From positions 1 through 16,339 of the forward strand of contig DATJSJ010000206.1 in assembly GCA_035504175.1 (NCBI GenBank): DNA of 16,339 nucleotides, read 5' to 3'. Numbering within the stretch: the stretch's first letter is position 1; every line of letters starts with the position of its first letter. Under the pieces are notes generated by a model. It ran no database searches, was not told the DNA's origin, and saw only the letters and a program-made list of their open reading frames with translations. Shown one piece after another: positions 1-6,399 of this stretch. This stretch comes from DATJSJ01 sp035504175 (GTDB lineage: Bacteria > Pseudomonadota > Alphaproteobacteria > Acetobacterales > Acetobacteraceae). Both the position numbers and the translations under genes were made by a program.

Positions 1-223
1 AATCGTGGCCGCGCAGCGGCGCCGGTTGCGAGGACGGGGTGACGCGCGGTCCCGGCGCGGCGGACAGCGGAGCGTCGCCTGCAGGTCAGGGCAGCTTCGA
101 TCGCCGATCGGGGCAAGCGGACCTTAACCAATCCCAGGCAATCTGCCGACCGTGTCCGCGCTTCGCCCGAGAGTGCGGAACCGCATCATTCGTGCCCGAT
201 CGCAACAGGAGCCCCGCAAAGCG
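1..223. other. Left-edge region upstream of the chemoreceptor; no gene assigned
   Basis: No reading frame here looks like a protein I recognise. Reading from base 1, frame 1 runs only 13 codons to a TGA at 40-42 and frame 2 runs to a TAA at 125-127. Either could be the tail of a gene that starts before the window, but neither tail has recognisable motifs. The ORF starting at GTG 39 is arginine- and proline-rich and overlaps the chemoreceptor start, so it is probably noise. Promoter elements for the chemoreceptor must lie here, but I see no convincing -35/-10 pair. The only notable sequence is CGATCG repeated at 98-103 and 105-110. Confidence 0.4.
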
Positions 224-1906
224 ATGTCGTTCAACGGTCTCAGTATCCGCGCGAAAGTGATCGCGGCGTTCGCCATCGTCGCGTGTTGCACCGGGGCGCT
301 CGGGGCGTTCTCGCTCATGCGGGTCAGCGCCCTTCACGAAGAGACGGCAACGGTCGGCGGCGATGTCCGTACGGTGCAATGGCTCGGCGACTTCTCGCGC
401 GACCTGGAGCGGCTGCAAGCCCTCACAGCGCTGCAGCACATCGCCAGCAGTGACTCCGAGAAGAAATCCATCGCCGATGCCGCGGCGCGCACGCAGAGCA
501 ACATGTCGGACCTCTGGTCGCGCTACGCGCCGACGATCGATCCCGGGGAAGAGCGGCATCTTGCGGACGCGGTGAAGACGACGTGGGGCGAATTCACCCC
601 GCTGCTGACGACCATCGCCGATCTCGACAGGTCCGGCCAGCACGACAAGGCAACCGCGCTTCTGCTCGGCGAGTTCCGCCGGAAGACGGCGGAATTCCGC
701 ACTGCCATTGCAGCCGACGCTGCGTTCCAGGATCGGGAGAGCCAGCGTGCGACGGGCCAGAACGAGGCGGACGCATCGTCGGCCCAGACCTGGATCCTGC
801 TGGCCGGCTGCGGGATCACCGCCATCTGCCTGCTGATCGGCTGGTCGATGGTGCGCGGAATCTCGACGCCCGTCCGGGCCATGACCGGCGCGATGCGGCA
901 ACTGGCCGAGCATGATCTCAGCGCCGACATCCCCGGCATCACGCGGGGCGACGAGATCGGCGGCATGGCCGCGGCCGTCCAGGTGTTCAAGGACAACATG
1001 ATCAAGGCCGACCGCCTTGCCGCCGAACAGGAAGCCGAGCGTGCGGCGAAGGAGCGGCGTGCGGCGCGACTGGCGGATCTGGTGCAGGGCTTCGAGCAGC
1101 AGGTCAGCGGCATGGTGGGCCAGCTCTCGTCGGCATCGACCGAGCTCGAGGCAACGGCGACGTCGATGAGCGAGACCGCGGATCAGACCAACAGCCAGGC
1201 GACCGCCGTCGCCGCCGCGGCCGAGGAGGCGAGCGCGGGCGTCCAGACGGTCGCGGCCTCCGCCGAGGAACTGACGGCGTCGATCGGCGAAATCAGCCGG
1301 CAGGTGGCGCAGTCCAGTCGCATGACCGGCAAGGCGGTCGACGAGGCGCGGCGGACCGATACCATCGTCCGCGCATTGGCCGACGGCGCGCAGAAGATCG
1401 GTGATGTCGTGGGCCTGATCACCTCGATCGCGGGGCAGACCAACCTGCTCGCCCTGAACGCCACGATCGAAGCGGCCCGGGCCGGGGATGCCGGCAAGGG
1501 CTTCGCGGTGGTTGCATCCGAGGTGAAGGGCCTGGCGTCGCAGACCGCGAAGGCGACGGACGAGATTGCCGGTCAGATCGGTCAGATCCAGGCCGCGACG
1601 CGGGAGGCGGTGATGGCCATCGAGGGCATCACGACGGCGATCGAGGAAGTCAACGGCATTGCGACCAGCATCGCCTCCGCGGTCGAGGAGCAGGGCGCCG
1701 CGACCGCGGAGATCGCGCGCAACGTGCAGCAGACCTCGGCCAGCACGCAGCAGGTCACGACGAATATCGCGGGGGTGAACCACGCGGCCGGCGGCACCGG
1801 GACGGCAGCCCGGCAGGTGCTCCAGGCGGCGGGTGACCTGTCCCAGCAGGCGGAGCGCCTCACGCAGGAGGTCAACGGCTTCGTCGCCGGGGTCCGCGCC
1901 GCCTGA
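224..1906 (+). CDS. Methyl-accepting chemotaxis protein (4HB sensor, HAMP, MCP signalling domain)
   Basis: This is an inner-membrane chemoreceptor that would control the CheA kinase in response to a ligand or energy-related signal. The 560-residue protein starts MSFNGLSIRAKV. Transmembrane helix 1 is at about residues 10-32, a periplasmic helical-bundle sensor follows, and transmembrane helix 2 is at about 189-210. A HAMP linker covers about 208-261. The MCP coiled coil then carries the conserved hairpin tip at about 391-436, with the GQTNLLALNATIEAARAG core. The C-terminus (GFVAGVRAA) lacks a CheR/CheB-binding pentapeptide. I chose the ATG at 224 because AGGAG lies at 207-211 and translation begins just before the first transmembrane helix. 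An in-frame GTG at 152 would add 24 arginine-rich residues that do not look like a receptor N-terminus. No che genes are adjacent, so it is an orphan receptor within this window. The ligand cannot be read from sequence. Confidence 0.95.
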   Translation: MSFNGLSIRAKVIAAFAIVACCTGALGAFSLMRVSALHEETATVGGDVRTVQWLGDFSRDLERLQALTALQHIASSDSEKKSIADAAARTQSNMSDLWSRYAPTIDPGEERHLADAVKTTWGEFTPLLTTIADLDRSGQHDKATALLLGEFRRKTAEFRTAIAADAAFQDRESQRATGQNEADASSAQTWILLAGCGITAICLLIGWSMVRGISTPVRAMTGAMRQLAEHDLSADIPGITRGDEIGGMAAAVQVFKDNMIKADRLAAEQEAERAAKERRAARLADLVQGFEQQVSGMVGQLSSASTELEATATSMSETADQTNSQATAVAAAAEEASAGVQTVAASAEELTASIGEISRQVAQSSRMTGKAVDEARRTDTIVRALADGAQKIGDVVGLITSIAGQTNLLALNATIEAARAGDAGKGFAVVASEVKGLASQTAKATDEIAGQIGQIQAATREAVMAIEGITTAIEEVNGIATSIASAVEEQGAATAEIARNVQQTSASTQQVTTNIAGVNHAAGGTGTAARQVLQAAGDLSQQAERLTQEVNGFVAGVRAA

Positions 1907-1912
1907 GCCGAT

Positions 1913-1961
1913 CCGATCGCGCCGCGGCACGTGCGGATATCCGTGCCGCGGCGTCGATCGG
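1913..1961. terminator. Bidirectional terminator-like hairpin between convergent genes
   Basis: Bases 1921-1931 (GCCGCGGCACG) and 1942-1952 (CGTGCCGCGGC) are perfect inverted arms of 11 bp around a 10-nt loop, extended by one C-G pair at 1920/1953. Below a single bulged T (1954), CCGATCG at 1913-1919 pairs with CGATCGG at 1955-1961. The stem therefore totals about 19 bp. It lies 6 bases after the chemoreceptor stop and 11 bases from the stop of the opposing glycosyltransferase gene, the expected place for a shared terminator. No U-tract follows on either strand, so it may terminate by an atypical route or act as a 3'-end stabiliser. Confidence 0.7.
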
Positions 1962-1972
1962 CCGCAGCCGCG

Positions 1973-4534
1973 TCAATCCGCCGCTGCGAACACAAGCCGC
2001 CGCTGCAGCGCCACGTCGATCTGTGCCAGCATGGCGGCGACCCGGCCCGGCCAGGCGATCGCATCCAGCCGCGCCTGCGCCGGTGCCTCCGGTCGCAGTC
2101 CGGCCAGAATGCGGTCGATCGCGGCGGCGAAGCCCTCGGCACTCGGGGCGATCCGCAGCAGGTCGCGCACGTCCTCCAGATTGGCGAGCGGCACGCTCAC
2201 CACCTGCACCCCGGCGGCCAGGTAGTTGTAGACCTTGAGCGGGTTCATCGAGGCGGTCAGCGCATCGCATGTATGCGGCACGATCGCCGCATCGAAAGCC
2301 CGCATCGCGGCGCGGGCAGCGTCGTAGGGCATCGCGCCCGTGAAATGGACGTTCGCCAGCGCCCGCATCTCCGGCGGAATGCGGTCGCGCGTATAGGGAC
2401 CGATCAGCACGAGGCTCCAGAGCGGCCGCAGTTGCGCCAGCTCGCGCAGCAGCGCCCAGTCGATCCGGTCATTCAGGTTGCCGACATAGCCGATCCAGGG
2501 CCGCGGCAGGGCGGCGAGCGCCGGCGGGGCGGCCGCGGCGGAGGGGGCTGAAAGCTCGGCGCCGTTCGGCACCACGACGATGTCCGGCCGCAATGCCGCG
2601 AACCGCGCCCGATTGCCCTCCCCGTTGGTGAAGACGACGTCGGCCGCCTGCAGCACTGCTCTGTATGCCGATTCCAGCTTCTGCAGCCGCTCCGGCGTGG
2701 TCGGCCACGCCCGTTCGTCATCGATCAGATCGGCAACCACGGCGAGGAAGGGCACGGAGCGCAGGATCTCCGCCGCATCCCAGATCACCGGACAGAACCA
2801 GGCGAGCGTGCGCCGCGGATCGAGGCCGGCCTCGCGCAGCGCGGCGGCGACGAAGCCCGCCGCGTCGGGACGCGCACCGAGTGAACGCCCGCCCAGGCTG
2901 TTGGCCGCCTCGCCCTCATGCGTCACCAGCAGGCGGCGCAGCAGCGCCGGCTCGTCGGCCAGCCCGAGCGCGCGTGCGACCGTACTGCGCGCCTGCAGCG
3001 CGGCGACATGCGCCGATGCGCCGATTGCGGCGCGTGCCATCTCGCGCAGTCCGGCGAGCGCCACCGGCTGGTCGAAATGCACCACCCGGCCGACGCGGCC
3101 GGACGCGAGCAGATGCTTGACCACCATGTCGGCGCGACGGCCGAACAGGTCGCTGTCGTTCTGTTTCCAGAAGAACGCCACGTCGAACCGCCCGCCCGGC
3201 GCGGCTCGCGCCGCGGCGTGCGGCGCGAGTGGCCTGGCCTGCCCGGCGGCAATGGCGCGCCGCGTCGTGGTGCGCAGCGCCTGCAGCACGTCGCGCACCG
3301 TCGATGCGAAGGGATTGCTGCGCCAGCGTGCCTCGGCGATCGCCGCCGCCAGTCGCACGCGGTTGACGGCAAAGCCGAACTCGCCCTCGAACAGCCGGCG
3401 CTGCCGTGCCCGCGACGCTTCCGTCTCCGGGCTCGCCAGCCGCTCGCGCAGATAGGCGGCGAATCCCTCCGCCGGCAGCATGTCGATGCCGAGCGCCGCG
3501 AGTTCCTGCAGCGGCGGCGTCGGCGTTGCGACGACGCGCACGCCGTGCTGCAGCGCATCGGTCAGCTTGGCAGGGAGTTGCGACTGCGTTATTGCCGCCT
3601 CGGGATCCTGCAGCAGCGGCACGAGATCGGCGGCGGCGAGATAGTCGCCGATCGCGCCGAAGGCGAAGCTCTCGCGCAGCACCACGCGTCCGTCCTGGCG
3701 CGCGCGCAGCGCCTGCTGCATCGCCGGGTCGGCGATCGTGCCGGCAACCAGCAGCTTCAGCCGCGGATCGCCGACGGCGTCGATCGCGGCCAGCACGCTC
3801 GCGAGACCCTTGTGCGGCCGCACGGTGCCGAGGAAGGCGAGCACGACATCGTCCGGCGTGAAGCCGAGACGCTGCCGGGCCAGGCTGCGGTCGGGCAGCG
3901 CTGCCCGCTCGTCGCGGGCGTGACGCACGAGATGGCCGCCGAGATTTTGCTGCAGCGCGCGGCTGGCGACCGTGACGCAATCCGCGACCGACCAGTAATG
4001 GCTGGCGAGTTCGGTGCCGGCGGCGCCGAACGGCGCCTCGAGCAATGACTCCGCGCCGCCGCGGTCGCCGAAGGCGCGCTCGTCCTCGTCGAAATCGAAC
4101 AGCAGCGGGCAGCGGCTCTGTTCCGCCAGCAGCAGGCCGAGCAGCAGCCCGGGCAGACGCGGCTTGCAGACGATGACGAGATCGAAGCCGGCGGCGAGTG
4201 CCAGCACCGTGCCCTCGCGCCACAGCTCGGGCAGGCTGCGCACCGGCAGGATGCGATGCGCCAGGCCCTCGTCGCGCAGCGGCTGCCAGAGTGCCTCGCC
4301 GAAGCGCGGCCAGGCCGGGCCGATGAGCTGCACGTCCCAGTCGCGCTCGAGCAGCCGGTAGAGGACGAAGGAACGGCCGGCAGGATTGTGCGTCAGATCC
4401 CAGCCGACAACCGCCACGCGAGGCCGGCCGAAGGCGGTGCCCGCCGCGACCGGTGAAGACAGCGTCGCAACCCGCGCGGCGAGATGCTCGAAATTGCGCG
4501 ACAGCCGCTCCAGTCGCGCCCGCTGCTCATCCAT
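1973..4534 (-). CDS. Large tandem glycosyltransferase with two GT4-like (GT-B) halves
   Basis: The predicted protein has 853 residues, about twice a normal GT4 enzyme, and appears to contain two complete glycosyltransferase units. The N-terminal half (about 37-400) has a WDLTHNPAGRSF start, a GTVRPHKGL donor-domain segment at 236-244 and a QLPAKLTDALQHGVRVVAT segment at 319-337. The C-terminal half (about 449-840) has FFWKQNDSDLFGRRADM at 454-470, VVPNGAEL at 654-661, WIGYVGNLNDRIDW at 680-693 and NPLKVYNYLAAGVQVVS at 764-780. In GT4 enzymes this last kind of segment sits at the nucleotide-sugar site. No transmembrane segment or signal peptide is evident, so it should be cytoplasmic or peripheral. 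The open frame extends upstream to 5023, but that part is the shadow of the preceding gene. The ATG at 4534 overlaps that gene's stop by 8 bp, suggesting translational coupling. Sugar specificity cannot be deduced. Confidence 0.88.
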   Translation of the reverse strand: MDEQRARLERLSRNFEHLAARVATLSSPVAAGTAFGRPRVAVVGWDLTHNPAGRSFVLYRLLERDWDVQLIGPAWPRFGEALWQPLRDEGLAHRILPVRSLPELWREGTVLALAAGFDLVIVCKPRLPGLLLGLLLAEQSRCPLLFDFDEDERAFGDRGGAESLLEAPFGAAGTELASHYWSVADCVTVASRALQQNLGGHLVRHARDERAALPDRSLARQRLGFTPDDVVLAFLGTVRPHKGLASVLAAIDAVGDPRLKLLVAGTIADPAMQQALRARQDGRVVLRESFAFGAIGDYLAAADLVPLLQDPEAAITQSQLPAKLTDALQHGVRVVATPTPPLQELAALGIDMLPAEGFAAYLRERLASPETEASRARQRRLFEGEFGFAVNRVRLAAAIAEARWRSNPFASTVRDVLQALRTTTRRAIAAGQARPLAPHAAARAAPGGRFDVAFFWKQNDSDLFGRRADMVVKHLLASGRVGRVVHFDQPVALAGLREMARAAIGASAHVAALQARSTVARALGLADEPALLRRLLVTHEGEAANSLGGRSLGARPDAAGFVAAALREAGLDPRRTLAWFCPVIWDAAEILRSVPFLAVVADLIDDERAWPTTPERLQKLESAYRAVLQAADVVFTNGEGNRARFAALRPDIVVVPNGAELSAPSAAAAPPALAALPRPWIGYVGNLNDRIDWALLRELAQLRPLWSLVLIGPYTRDRIPPEMRALANVHFTGAMPYDAARAAMRAFDAAIVPHTCDALTASMNPLKVYNYLAAGVQVVSVPLANLEDVRDLLRIAPSAEGFAAAIDRILAGLRPEAPAQARLDAIAWPGRVAAMLAQIDVALQRRLVFAAAD

Positions 4535-5444
4535 CGGCGGAGTCATTCGCGGCCATGCGGTCGAGCAGGTCGAGCCGGCGGAGCTGGAAGCCACGCGGTC
4601 GCCCGCCGGTCGGCTCCGGATCGGCATAGAATGCGATGCGATGCCGTCCGGGTGCAGGCGTGCGGAAGGTGATCGGCGTGATGCCGCCGCGCGGCAGGCT
4701 GAAGCAGCGCGGCGGCTCGGCGCCGGCGGCGATGCGCAGCATCTTGGCGCCGCTGCCCTCTCGCTCCGGCAACCAGCAATGCAGGCTGAGCCCGACCACT
4801 TCCTCGACCTCGAGCACCGCCGCCGGACCGACCCAGCCGTCGCGATCCGGCGCGCCGCGGCACCAGCGCAGATGCGCGCCGAGTGCAGCCGCGGGATCGA
4901 GCGCCAGGCGCAGGCCGGGTCCCGCTTCGCCCTCGAGCAGCAGCCGGTCGTGCGGCGTCGCCGCCTCCAGCCGGGCGGTGCCGCCCGGTGGCAGCGGATC
5001 GTCCTCGGGCGCCGCGACGGCAACCGGCAGGCAGGATGCCAGCGCGGCCAAAGCCGGCGGCTCCGTCAGCGCATAGGTTTTGCCGCCGAACGCGATGCCC
5101 CATGCGGCGGAGCCGGGCGCGGCCATCAGATGCGCACCCGCGGTCGCGATCATCGTGCCGCCGCTGCCGGAAAGCTCCACGCGATCGAAGGCGCGGCGGA
5201 CGCGCACGTCGCGGCGGGAGCGCGGGACGACATGGTGCAGCGCCGTCGCGGTGAACCCATACCGGCCGGTGCCGATCCCGGCTTCCGACAGATCGCGACG
5301 GAACTGATCGGCGCGCATGGTGAGCAGGACCTCGTCGCCGTCGACGAGCTCGACCGCCACCACGGCATCGGGATGCGCCGGATCCCACGCCCAACCGGCG
5401 ATGAGATGCGGGGTGAAGACATCGACGCAACCGGGCAGCGACAC
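4527..5444 (-). CDS. 'GWAWDP' domain protein of unknown role, coupled to the tandem glycosyltransferase
   Basis: The predicted protein has 305 residues. Its N-terminal part (about 1-95) contains FTPHLIAGWAWDP, AVELVDGDEVLLTMRADQFR and RDLSEAGIGTGRYGF. I recall this pattern as a recurrent accessory domain attached to glycosyltransferases and related surface-carbohydrate proteins in alphaproteobacteria. The rest is beta-rich and carries no catalytic motif I recognise, which suggests a carbohydrate-binding or structural role. The frame is open back to an ATG at 5663, but that extension is low-complexity translation of the intergenic region. I prefer GTG 5444, giving a start of VSLPGCVDVF. It has a G-rich tract on the coding strand (complement of 5448-5453), although only 3 bases from the start. 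The gene is first in a two-gene unit with the glycosyltransferase and divergent from the long plus-strand operon. The start is less certain than the gene. Confidence 0.72.
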   Translation of the reverse strand: MSLPGCVDVFTPHLIAGWAWDPAHPDAVVAVELVDGDEVLLTMRADQFRRDLSEAGIGTGRYGFTATALHHVVPRSRRDVRVRRAFDRVELSGSGGTMIATAGAHLMAAPGSAAWGIAFGGKTYALTEPPALAALASCLPVAVAAPEDDPLPPGGTARLEAATPHDRLLLEGEAGPGLRLALDPAAALGAHLRWCRGAPDRDGWVGPAAVLEVEEVVGLSLHCWLPEREGSGAKMLRIAAGAEPPRCFSLPRGGITPITFRTPAPGRHRIAFYADPEPTGGRPRGFQLRRLDLLDRMAANDSADG

Positions 5445-5571
5445 GATCCCCCCAATCCGGTGACCGCGCGCCGGGAATTCCGACGCGCATGGCTTTGCCC
5501 TGCCGCCGACATTCCTGGTCGACCTCGCCCGCCGTCTGCCGGCACCGCGACATGCAACGGTAATCAGCCTT

Positions 5572-5588
5572 CCACCGGAATACGGTGG
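5572..5588. repeat. Short perfect hairpin CCACCG-GAATA-CGGTGG
   Basis: Arms at 5572-5577 and 5583-5588 are perfect 6-bp complements around a 5-base AT-rich spacer. The dyad sits about 20 bases upstream of the TTGACA box, a plausible position for a protein-binding operator. There is no adjacent T-run, so it is unlikely to be an intrinsic terminator. The function is inferred from position only. Confidence 0.45.
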
Positions 5589-5590
5589 TT

Positions 5591-5658
5591 CAAACAGGAA
5601 TATCCGGTTGACAGCACAACCGCTGATCCGTACCTGTAGCGCATCAATATCCTGTTTG
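5591..5658. repeat. Widely spaced inverted repeat CAAACAGG...CCTGTTTG flanking the putative promoter
   Basis: CAAACAGG at 5591-5598 is perfectly inverted as CCTGTTTG at 5651-5658. The match continues inward as (A)ATAT at 5599-5603 and ATAT at 5647-5650, with one extra base on the left. The two sites bracket the TTGACA box and its expected downstream start region. They could be paired regulator half-sites or an RNA/DNA stem. It is the longest dyad I found in this gap. Confidence 0.5.
5608..5636 (+). promoter_or_regulatory. Candidate sigma70-type promoter for the plus-strand operon
   Basis: TTGACA at 5608-5613 is a perfect -35 hexamer in the only AT-richer gap, ahead of a long operon. With a 17-base spacer the -10 position falls at 5631-5636 (TACCTG), a poor match to TATAAT. 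Degenerate -10 boxes are common in high-GC alphaproteobacteria. The call rests mainly on the -35 box and its location. Confidence 0.35.
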
Positions 5659-5663
5659 TCCAT

Positions 5664-5723
5664 ATGATCGCCGAGCGCATCGAGCCGATTTTGCCAGCCG
5701 TGCTATGGCATCACCGCAACTGA
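5664..5723 (+). other. Possible 19-codon leader ORF ahead of the first methyltransferase
   Basis: ATG at 5664 opens a frame reading MIAERIEPILPAVLWHHRN and ending with TGA at 5721-5723. That stop lies 4 bases before the GTG proposed for the methyltransferase and 13 bases before its alternative ATG at 5737. The peptide looks more protein-like than random intergenic translation. It could be a leader peptide, or the original N-terminus of the methyltransferase separated by a frameshift. There is no clear ribosome binding site before its ATG, so it may not be translated. Confidence 0.25.
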
Positions 5724-5727
5724 CGGT

Positions 5728-6399
5728 GTGGTCCTGATGCTGGAACGTCGTGACGATCCGCGCTTCGCGACGATTGCGCAGCCGTCCGAACATGCAATCG
5801 CCTTGCTGCGCGAGGTGCTGGCATCCAATCCCGCCCCCTCGGTCGCGGAGATCGGCGTCGGCATCGGTGCCACCTCGGCGGTGCTCTGCGAGCTGCTGGC
5901 CGGCCGCGGCGAGATCGCGTTCTACGACTACGCCGAAAAGCTCGAGGAACTCGGCGCTGATCTCGCAGCCAGGGGCTTCACCAATATACGGTTGCACGGC
6001 AACACCCGGTGCACCTTCGACAGTTATGCCTGGACGCTCGCCAATCAGGCGCTGGCGATGCGGCAGGCCGGACAGGAGGGCCTGTTCGATTTCATCTATT
6101 TCGACGGCGCGCATCTGTTTCATCACGATGCGCCGGCGGCGATCGTGTGCAAGGAGATGCTGCGGCCCGGCGGGGTGATCCTGTTCGACGACTATGACTG
6201 GTCGATCGCCATCTCGCCGACCATGCGCCCGGAGGTGCAACCGGCGGTCACCAAGCACTTCACGCCGGAGCAGATCGCCGCACCGCATGTCCGCCTGATC
6301 TGCGACCTGTTCCTCGACCCCGATCCGGCGTTCCGCAAGCTCGATATCGGCTATCACACGCATGAGCATCGCCGCGCCTATCGCCGGGAGGCGCGATGA
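5728..6399 (+). CDS. Class I SAM-dependent methyltransferase (Methyltransf_24-like)
   Basis: The predicted protein has 223 residues and should be a cytoplasmic methyltransferase. The SAM-binding motif I is VAEIGVGIGATS at 39-50, and an acidic residue in YDYAEK follows at about the strand-2 position. FDFIYFDGAH at 120-129 and LRPGGVILFDDYDW at 145-158 match the post-I and later strands of this family. The DGAH and FDDYDW acidic groups resemble a metal site seen in some TylF-like and catechol-type O-methyltransferases, but this is only an analogy. The start is uncertain: GTG 5728 and ATG 5737 are in frame, neither with a good ribosome binding site, and the frame is open upstream only to a TGA at 5665. 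It is the first gene of the plus-strand operon and overlaps the next by ATGA at 6396-6399. The acceptor substrate is unknown. Confidence 0.85.
   Translation: MVLMLERRDDPRFATIAQPSEHAIALLREVLASNPAPSVAEIGVGIGATSAVLCELLAGRGEIAFYDYAEKLEELGADLAARGFTNIRLHGNTRCTFDSYAWTLANQALAMRQAGQEGLFDFIYFDGAHLFHHDAPAAIVCKEMLRPGGVILFDDYDWSIAISPTMRPEVQPAVTKHFTPEQIAAPHVRLICDLFLDPDPAFRKLDIGYHTHEHRRAYRREAR

Larger units (their letters stand above)
5445..5727. promoter_or_regulatory. Divergent intergenic regulatory region (283 bp)
   Basis: This is the only sizeable non-coding gap in the window, and it separates the minus-strand GWA/glycosyltransferase pair from the plus-strand biosynthetic operon. Its right half, about 5560-5720, is clearly AT-richer than the surrounding genes. 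It holds a perfect TTGACA box, a 17-base hairpin, a widely spaced inverted repeat and a short leader ORF, each listed separately. Promoters for both directions are expected here, but I could support only a plus-strand candidate. Confidence 0.7.

Noticed and set aside
98..110. CGATCG repeated with a 1-base spacer upstream of the chemoreceptor
   Set aside because: CGATCG is itself palindromic and frequent in this GC-rich DNA. No nearby promoter element makes it look like an operator.
39..260. 73-codon plus-strand ORF at the left edge
   Set aside because: It overlaps the chemoreceptor start, lacks a ribosome binding site and has no recognisable motif.
86..1930. 614-codon minus-strand ORF opposite the chemoreceptor
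   Set aside because: It mirrors a clear MCP gene on the plus strand and its translation is arginine- and glycine-rich with no family motif. Long antisense frames are common at this GC content.
4535..5023. N-terminal extension of the tandem glycosyltransferase frame
   Set aside because: These 163 codons are Arg/Ser/Ala-rich and overlap the GWA-domain gene in another frame. Glycosyltransferase-like sequence starts only after the ATG at 4534.
5445..5663. Upstream extension of the GWA-domain gene to an ATG at 5663
   Set aside because: The added 73 residues are translation of the regulatory gap, overlap the promoter elements and do not resemble a protein N-terminus or signal peptide.
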